Positions 61,401 to 64,000 of a stretch of DNA of 64,000 nt are shown one piece after another (position 1 is the first letter of the stretch; each line of letters opens with the position of its first letter). The position numbers and the translations under genes were made by a program. This DNA comes from Homarus americanus (Eukaryota; Arthropoda; Malacostraca; Decapoda; Nephropidae). The stretch spans positions 6,601,286 to 6,665,285 of the forward strand of contig NW_024753828.1 in the NCBI RefSeq assembly GCF_018991925.1, in the 5' to 3' direction. The notes beneath the pieces were generated by a model that saw nothing but the letters and a program-made list of their open reading frames with translations, was not told where the DNA came from and did not search any database.

Positions 61401-61495
61401 TGTTAGGTGGGGTATATTTCACTAATGTAATACCGAAGTCGGCAACTGGGAAAATTCTAAGACGTGAATTAAAGGCATCTGCTCTTGTGCAATAG
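42995..61495 (+). CDS. 4-coumarate-CoA ligase-like / luciferase-like acyl-CoA synthetase, 3' seven exons
   Basis: Seven GT-AG exons with compatible phases encode about 430 residues of an ANL-superfamily enzyme that activates a carboxylic acid with ATP and transfers it to CoA. Motifs in order: [17 protein letters not shown] (AMP-binding P-loop), [60 protein letters not shown] and SATGKILRR with the catalytic Lys. Members are usually about 540 residues; 110-130 N-terminal residues are missing, and no upstream exon was found between 1 and 42994. The protein ends in ALVQ, so it lacks the peroxisomal SKL-type tail of many relatives. Substrate cannot be told from sequence. Introns are 0.4-6.7 kb and hold many transposons, yet all splice sites and frames seen are intact. 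Confidence 0.9.
43560..44205 (+). pseudogene. CR1-like reverse-transcriptase remnant in intron 1
   Basis: Highly decayed + strand text matches the minus-strand fragment at 62456-62921: [13 protein letters not shown] near 43750, [14 protein letters not shown] and LKVPSSWKM near 43910-43990, then MEHLL and DCQHGF near 44095-44140 with several stops. It ends just before four TTAGG-type units (44214-44236). It covers only the N-terminal RT part. Confidence 0.65.
44335..44482 (+). CDS. Synthetase exon 2, P-loop exon
   Basis: 148 bp between cctacag and gtgagt, phase 0 to 1. Encodes [18 protein letters not shown] and [16 protein letters not shown], the Ser/Thr/Gly-rich phosphate-binding loop diagnostic of the family. 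Confidence 0.95.
44550..44790. repeat. GGTGGT/GATG-rich minisatellite in intron 2
   Basis: Degenerate units of about 25-30 bp built on gtgtgatgctgggtggtgatg. The His/Pro/Thr-rich minus-strand open frames over it are artefacts. Confidence 0.8.
44806..45060 (+). repeat. Repeat shared with the RTE-like element's 5' side
   Basis: 44820-44935 matches 27588-27695, including ccccgctgccttgcggatta and gggagtaaaccccgaa. There it precedes the RTE-like RT, so this is probably leader sequence of that family. It ends at the endonuclease fragment that follows on the other strand. Confidence 0.6.
45062..45880 (-). pseudogene. Endonuclease domain of a CR1-like element, minus strand, intron 2
   Basis: On the minus strand from about 45875: a [17 protein letters not shown] start, [35 protein letters not shown], then after a frame break [14 protein letters not shown] and [13 protein letters not shown]. 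GDFNYxDIDW is the catalytic block of the EEP nuclease in CR1-like elements. It is interrupted near 45545 and lacks RT. Together with 62456-62921 and 52775-53950 it probably represents one family, each fragment carrying a different part. Confidence 0.75.
45881..46492. other. Intron 2 sequence, nothing recognised
   Basis: Contains a GT tract near 46055, a GA stretch near 46140 and a run of C near 46320. No coding signal. Confidence 0.4.
46502..49533 (-). mobile_element. DNA transposon with terminal inverted repeats and candidate 9-bp target duplication
   Basis: The left end AGGGTGTCATACGGAGG (46502) and the right end read inward AGGGTGTGTCATAGGAGG (from 49529) are inverted repeats. A second matching pair, TAGGTAAATTTTA at 46626-46638 and its complement at 49401-49413, sits at nearly the same distance from each end, so the inverted similarity extends about 140 bp. 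TGGAGTATT flanks both sides (46493-46501, 49534-49542), a candidate 9-bp target duplication; the right end has four extra bases (CAG side) before it. A transposase-like pseudogene fills the interior. Class unassigned: a 9-bp duplication would fit Mutator-like elements. Confidence 0.7.
46841..49245 (-). pseudogene. Large transposase-like protein of unassigned family, frameshifted
   Basis: Probable start MAACVRTRN at 49245 (in frame from 49260). About 445 residues are open, with a Cys/His cluster around residues 134-160 (CKC, CPEFGC, DC, H, CIC) and a charged helix ([17 protein letters not shown]). Near the frame end comes [15 protein letters not shown]; a shift near 47935 continues with [20 protein letters not shown]. 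Asp followed by a Cys-x2-His motif recalls the C/DxxH signature of hAT, Mutator and related transposases. A stop at 47576 and a further shift lead to [34 protein letters not shown] and SRNRSKKDM at the end. In total near 800 residues. I know it as a repetitive invertebrate family without a secure name. Confidence 0.6.
49679..50830 (-). pseudogene. Second transposase-like relic, split by a SINE
   Basis: On the minus strand from about 50810: [33 protein letters not shown], then in a shifted frame [19 protein letters not shown]. After the SINE at 50193-50390 it resumes with [29 protein letters not shown] and finally [21 protein letters not shown] again gives a Cys-x2-His motif, and the blocks belong to a repeat protein widespread in arthropods that I would place near hAT-like transposases only tentatively. 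Several shifts and stops make it non-functional. Termini were not found. Confidence 0.5.
50193..50390 (-). mobile_element. tRNA-derived SINE (second family), copy 1
   Basis: The complement of a B box, ggttcgaaccc, at about 50318-50328; an A-box-like complement near 50365-50385; body with ttactagccg, cagtgtcagtacaggagg and ggtagtgagggtcac. The same body recurs at 51995-52170. It interrupts the 49.7-50.8 kb transposase relic. Confidence 0.65.
50818..50920 (+). mobile_element. 3' end fragment of the CR1-like element, plus strand
   Basis: Matches the reverse complement of the 52.78-52.94 kb region: the coding end (tgcatgcccagtacttgcca, then gtgacagagacgtgaccga-like) and the short UTR with gaagaggataaaa. 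A severely 5'-truncated insertion. Confidence 0.7.
51149..51303 (+). CDS. Synthetase exon 3
   Basis: 155 bp after cttttcag, before gtaaga, phase 1 to 0. Encodes [20 protein letters not shown]...[27 protein letters not shown] is the conserved A4-type block. Confidence 0.95.
51681..51855 (+). CDS. Synthetase exon 4
   Basis: 175 bp after atttacag, before gttagt, phase 0 to 1. Encodes [17 protein letters not shown]...[20 protein letters not shown]. The GAAP motif lines the acyl-substrate pocket in relatives. A 377-bp intron separates it from exon 3, the only short intron. Confidence 0.95.
51995..52170 (-). mobile_element. tRNA-derived SINE (second family), copy 2
   Basis: Same body as 50193-50390 (ttactagccgtctgggcg, gtgttagtacaagagg, ggtagtgagggtcaccc) with a degenerate B-box complement (ggactcgaacc) near 52118. 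Confidence 0.65.
52377..52445. repeat. (TA)n microsatellite
   Basis: About 69 bp of ta directly beside the left end of the Tc1-like element, whose target is TA. Confidence 0.95.
52452..54332 (-). mobile_element. Tc1/mariner-like transposon split by a CR1-like insertion
   Basis: The left end CACTCGCAACAAAAAATATC and the right end read inward CACTCGCACCAAAAAGTATC are inverted repeats, each bordered by TA (52450-52451, 54333-54334). On the minus strand the right side encodes the first helix-turn-helix ([20 protein letters not shown], about 53960-54050) and the left side, at 52690-52760, the continuation [20 protein letters not shown]. Between them lies the CR1-like fragment 52775-53950. The catalytic DDE part is not seen, so the transposon was already deleted or is degraded. 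Confidence 0.75.
52775..53950 (-). mobile_element. 5'-truncated CR1-like retrotransposon inserted in the Tc1-like element
   Basis: A 356-residue minus-strand frame (53949-52879) is intact: [33 protein letters not shown] (catalytic Asp-Asp), [54 protein letters not shown] and [20 protein letters not shown], ending near [13 protein letters not shown]. That is the palm, thumb and C-terminal part of a CR1-clade RT. The 3' UTR has two related gatcggtcacgactct blocks. With no internal stop it is the youngest-looking element in the gene. The first codons read from Tc1-like DNA, so the apparent Met is not a real start. Confidence 0.85.
54335..55964. other. Intron 4 sequence, nothing firmly recognised
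   Basis: No coding domain. A TATA-like acgtatataaacaccc at about 55243 followed by pyrimidine-rich sequence could be an LTR-type promoter, but I found no matching second LTR. The short open frames at 54731 and 55464-55908 have no motifs. Confidence 0.4.
55965..57773. mobile_element. pogo/Tigger-like DNA element, rearranged
   Basis: The left end CAGTCGGCCTTTCATATACG and the right end read inward CAGTCGGCCCTTAACATTCG are inverted repeats, each flanked by TA. No transposase domain remains except a possible C-terminal tail [20 protein letters not shown] near 56520-56600 ending in a stop. The interior has three related copies of one module, one of them inverted, and a short tandem GGAGG-rich repeat (56688-56745). 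Confidence 0.75.
56885..57206. repeat. Inverted repeat inside the pogo-like element, arms about 115-125 bp
   Basis: 56885-56998 and 57081-57206 are reverse complements over most of their length: ggaaatgtaatatttttgct against its complement, and aaagatgttnccgtaatcgc against gcgattacggtaacatcttt. A gap of about 12 bases in the left arm and scattered mismatches are present. Spacer about 82 bp. Confidence 0.8.
57776..58433. other. Intron 4 end, nothing recognised
   Basis: AT-rich sequence up to the exon 5 acceptor. No repeat boundary or coding signal seen. Confidence 0.4.
58434..58606 (+). CDS. Synthetase exon 5
   Basis: 173 bp after cttcctcag, before gtatgt, phase 1 to 0. The split Gly codon joins exon 4 to give [16 protein letters not shown]; then [16 protein letters not shown] and [15 protein letters not shown] binds the adenine/ribose. 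The preceding intron is 6.6 kb. Confidence 0.95.
58607..60216. other. Intron 5, with one possible SINE and ATG/TGA simple repeats
   Basis: 58815-59050 may be a minus-strand tRNA-derived SINE (B-box-like GGTTCCATTCC on the minus strand near 58970). gatgat-type simple repeats lie at 59278-59375. Otherwise AT-rich and non-coding. Confidence 0.4.
60217..60372 (+). CDS. Synthetase exon 6
   Basis: 156 bp after ttccatag, before gtgagc, phase 0 to 0. Encodes [32 protein letters not shown] (Asp binds ribose hydroxyls in relatives) and [15 protein letters not shown], the hinge to the C-terminal lid domain. Confidence 0.95.
60675..60800 (-). mobile_element. 3' end of the RTE-like element, minus strand, intron 6
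   Basis: The minus-strand frame gives [26 protein letters not shown] and WMIVILDSE, the same C-terminal finger and ending as the 27.6-29.0 kb element. The DNA end (tcactcggaatcgagtatga) is the complement of that element's 3' terminus. It joins directly to a 27-bp minisatellite. Confidence 0.75.
60812..61036. repeat. 27-bp minisatellite in intron 6, about eight copies
   Basis: Unit gggggcacctgtggtggtg plus ttatatgt. Because 27 is divisible by three, all frames stay open and give repetitive 9-residue peptides on both strands; these are not genes. Confidence 0.95.
61211..61495 (+). CDS. Synthetase exon 7 with stop codon
   Basis: 285 bp after gtctcctcag to TAG. Encodes the lid: [49 protein letters not shown] and [13 protein letters not shown], whose Lys catalyses adenylation. 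No canonical AATAAA was seen in the 220 bp before the 61.7-kb minisatellite, so the 3' end is undefined. Confidence 0.95.
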   Translation, partial: VAPAELEDLIRSHPEVEDVAVIGLPHDRLGEVPRAYVVLTPNSNLSEEAIADYVAIKVAPHKQLLGGVYFTNVIPKSATGKILRRELKASALVQ

Positions 61496-61716
61496 TAATT
61501 TGTTCCAATATTTCGATGTTTATTTTACTTGTCTTCCAGTAGACTATCACTATGTGAGTCTTAGTGAGGTCTTAATACAATTGTATATGCTGGCATTTTG
61601 TCTTAAAAAATTCCTTGGGGTCTGAGAATAGGTTGAGAATTTTCTAATTTTGTTATTTGTTCAGGTTTGATTCTGTTTTAGCTGTACATTGTCCTTTACC
61701 TGGATAATTGAGATGT

Positions 61717-62455
61717 TTAGTACATCATGGGGCTTAATGTTTAGTACATCTTGTAGCAATAATATTTAGTACATCTTGTAGCTATAATATTTAGTACATC
61801 TTGTAGCTATAATATTTAGTACATCTTGTAGCTATAATATTTAGTACATCTTGTAGCTATAATATTTAGTACATCTTGTAGCTATAATATTTAGTACATC
61901 TTGTAGCTATAATATTTAGTACATCATGTAGCTATAATATTTAGTACATCTTGTAGCTATAATATTTAGTACATCTTGTAGCTATAATATTTAGTACATC
62001 AGCTATAATATTTAGTACATCATGTAGCTATAATATTTAGTACATCTTGTAGCTATAATATTTAGTACATCTGTAGCTATAATATTTAGTACATCTGTAG
62101 CTATAATATTTAGTACATCTTGTAGCTATAATATTTAGTACATCTTGTAGCTATAATATTTAGTACATCTTGTAGCTATAATATTTAGTACATCTTGTAG
62201 CTATAATATTTAGTACATCTTGTAGCTATAATATTTAGTACATCTTGTAGCTATAATATTTAGTACATCTTGTAGCTATAATATTTAGTACATCATGTAG
62301 CTATAATATTTAGTACATCTTGTAGCTATAATATTTAGTACATCATGTAGCTATAATATTTAGTACATCATGTAGCTATAATATTTAGTACATCATGTAG
62401 CTATAATATTTAGTACATCTTGTAGCTATAATATTTAGTACATCTTGTAGTCTTG
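61717..62455. repeat. 25-bp minisatellite downstream of the synthetase stop codon
   Basis: Roughly 29 copies of an AT-rich unit (tagctataatatttagtac then atcttg), highly homogeneous, with variants catg and short copies. It starts about 220 bp after the stop codon, so it may lie in the 3' UTR or just beyond. Its right edge cuts into a minus-strand RT. Confidence 0.95.
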
Positions 62456-62921
62456 GCAAAATCTAGGAATATATTATCGATATTACCACCCTGTTCCAGA
62501 ATATGAGTCCAAACATCCACTACCTTGAATATTTGTGTTAAGCAGAAGCGTCCCCGCATAAAGCCGTGTTGGCAATGCTTTGTAAGGTTGTTTCGTAATA
62601 GATGTTCCATCATGGTATCTCTTATAATGCTCTCAAGTATTTTACACACTGTGCCATTTTCCAATCACTGGGGACTTTTTGCTCATCCAGGCATTTACAG
62701 AACAGGATCTTCAGGGGCTCAGCAAGCTCGTTGCACAACTCTCTTAGCACTCTGGGATGCACCATATCAGGGCTGGGACAATTTTTTCTTTTCACATCTT
62801 CTGAAAACACAATGTGGGTCAGCGCTTTTTCAAACCGTCTGTCCTCAAACGCAGGAAGATTGTTCGCATCGTCTTTTGTGAACATCGAGGAAAAGAAACT
62901 GTTCAATGATTTTTCCTTCAT
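62456..62921 (-). pseudogene. N-terminal RT segment of a CR1-like element, minus strand
   Basis: On the minus strand from 62921: LNSFFSSMFTKDDANNLPAF, NCPSPDMVHPRVLRELCNEL, CLDEQKVPSDWKMA, then after a frame break VCKILESIIRDTMMEHLL, HCQHGFMRGRFCLTQI and DNIFLDFAK, the first catalytic block, which is cut exactly at the edge of the 25-bp minisatellite. It carries the RT part missing from the endonuclease fragment at 45 kb and the C-terminal fragment at 53 kb. Confidence 0.75.
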
Positions 62922-62929
62922 ATTATATA

Positions 62930-62931
<2 letters not shown>

Positions 62932-63010
<79 letters not shown>
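62932..63010. repeat. (TA)n microsatellite
   Basis: About 75 bp of ta beside the CR1-like fragment. Confidence 0.95.
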
Positions 63011-63011
<1 letters not shown>

Positions 63012-63825
63012 TATATATTGTGCATGATTAATATAATTAATAATAATATTAATTATTGATAATTAATGTTAATTTTTATGGCAATGGATCATCTTAGATG
63101 AAATATTATAATACATTAGTAACCAAGACACAACTTGAATGTTTGGTTTTGTGTTTGTTTATTTCAATAAATATAAGCAACAAAAATGTCTTTTAATAGC
63201 CAAGAACTCTGTTGAAAACAAGGTCATTTATTACCCAAATTTATTTACCGGCATGACAGGTGATTCATCACGTGCAGTAACTGTATGGTAATTGTGCAAA
63301 AGAAATGATTTTGTGTCTTTTAATTTCTGAACTCATCTAAGATCTTGAGGCAAAGGAGTCAGTGAAAATTATACAGTAGGGTTTTCATTCTCTCTTTATA
63401 TGTATACATACATGTATACCTAAATGAAGATTGATATGTCTAAAATAAATGGAAAACGTAAAAAATATCACTCAAGACGTCACATCAACGTCTATGACGT
63501 CAAGAATAGCTTCTGGACACAGCCAATAGATGGCGCTAATGTCGAGGTATCTGGCAACTGTACCATACACACATTTCATATATTTTAGCTGGAGCTTTCC
63601 TATCTTGAGTAGAGTATCTTGTTATATATATGTATGTTTATATGCTGCCTTTATTGAATATATATATTATATATTATGTTACTTCTTACCAAAGTCAGAA
63701 AGTGTTTAGGCTTGTGTAAACACGAAATGTGTTAGGCACTTTGTAACCAAGAACAGAGAATAAACGACCAGTCAGACAGACCATGTGACTGTCATTCTCC
63801 CATTAAATAACGCAAGATACTACAC
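63011..63825 (+). repeat. Intergenic DNA followed by a probable LTR (left edge undefined)
   Basis: The last few hundred bases before 63826 are presumed LTR because a primer-binding site and gag start follow. Two GACGTCA motifs (63476-63482, 63496-63502) and agagaataaac near 63758 would be its regulatory and polyadenylation elements. No second LTR is in the window, so the left edge cannot be set. Confidence 0.4.
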
Positions 63826-63842
63826 TGGCGACGAGGATGGGA
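63826..63842 (+). promoter_or_regulatory. Primer-binding site of an LTR retrotransposon
   Basis: TGGCGACGAGGATGGGA after tacac; a TGG-starting site of this form directly after an LTR is typical of Ty3/gypsy elements. It differs from the TGGCGCAGTGAG sites at 22 and 24.7 kb, so this is another family. Confidence 0.6.
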
Positions 63843-63937
63843 TTCACAAAGTGTTGGTGAAGTCCTTGAAGAGAGGATAGTGACCACTGAAGAGAAGGCT
63901 ACTCTGAACCTGGAGAATTTAAGTGAAGAGAGCAACC

Positions 63938-64000
63938 ATGGCTGGCGTCAGTGGATACATCGGACGATTGGGGGAGTATGATGCAGACAAGGAGAACTTC
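63938..64000 (+). CDS. Start of gag of an LTR retrotransposon, runs off window
   Basis: ATG in a good context (gcaaccATGG), about 95 bp after the primer-binding site, opening MAGVSGYIGRLGEYDADKEN with no stop before the window ends. The G-x-L-x-E-Y-D pattern near the start resembles Ty3/gypsy Gag. Only 21 codons are visible. Confidence 0.5.
   Translation, partial: MAGVSGYIGRLGEYDADKENF

Overview
This is a draft-assembly window (two 100-N gaps, at 13573-13672 and 27486-27585) from a repeat-rich animal genome. Introns are GT-AG, there are short tracts of the arthropod telomere motif TTAGG, and tRNA-derived SINEs, long TA and TAA microsatellites and several metazoan retrotransposon clades abound. 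I infer an arthropod, most likely a decapod crustacean; this comes from the repeat style, not from a marker gene.

Only one host gene is supported. It is an acyl-/aryl-CoA synthetase of the 4-coumarate-CoA ligase / firefly-luciferase-like (ANL) family on the + strand. Seven phase-compatible exons (42995-43194, 44335-44482, 51149-51303, 51681-51855, 58434-58606, 60217-60372, 61211-61495) encode about 430 residues, from within the N-terminal domain to the stop codon. The first 110-130 residues expected for the family were not found upstream. The introns are packed with transposons.

Layout. 0.5-1.9 kb: minus-strand non-LTR remnant. 1.9-9.1 kb: G-rich minisatellites, a TAA microsatellite and two related arrays in opposite orientation. 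9.1-15.5 kb: mostly unannotatable, with a 23-bp minisatellite, SINE pieces and a 58-bp higher-order repeat. 15.7-18.4 kb: broken CR1/L2-like retrotransposon (endonuclease and reverse transcriptase). 19-20.2 kb: tRNA-derived repeats, partly in tandem. 20.2-27.5 kb: Ty3/gypsy material, with an LTR-gag-protease half on the minus strand abutting an RNase H-integrase-LTR half on the plus strand, then a second gag-protease-RT copy. 27.6-30.6 kb: an internally deleted RTE-like element joined to a 5'-truncated reverse transcriptase of a less familiar type. 31.0-34.3 kb: a 25-bp satellite. 34.3-39.0 kb: nested pogo-like elements, SINEs and a Penelope-like fragment. 39-42.9 kb: a 131-bp tandem duplication, an 84-bp-arm inverted repeat and a second Penelope-like fragment.

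Inside the synthetase gene: fragments of one CR1-like family; a roughly 3-kb DNA transposon with terminal inverted repeats and a candidate 9-bp target duplication carrying a transposase-like pseudogene I cannot assign (46.5-49.5 kb); a second transposase-like relic (49.7-50.8 kb); a Tc1-like element split by a CR1-like insertion (52.45-54.33 kb); and a pogo-like element with a large internal inverted repeat (55.97-57.77 kb). After the stop codon come a 25-bp minisatellite, a truncated reverse transcriptase and, at the window edge, the start of another LTR retrotransposon.

The best candidates for something not routinely annotated are the 46.5-49.5 kb transposon, the reverse transcriptase with a possible C-terminal nuclease-like region at 29-30.6 kb, the inverted Ty3/gypsy halves, the satellite with a recurrent dyad insert, and the inverted repeat at 41.0-41.3 kb.
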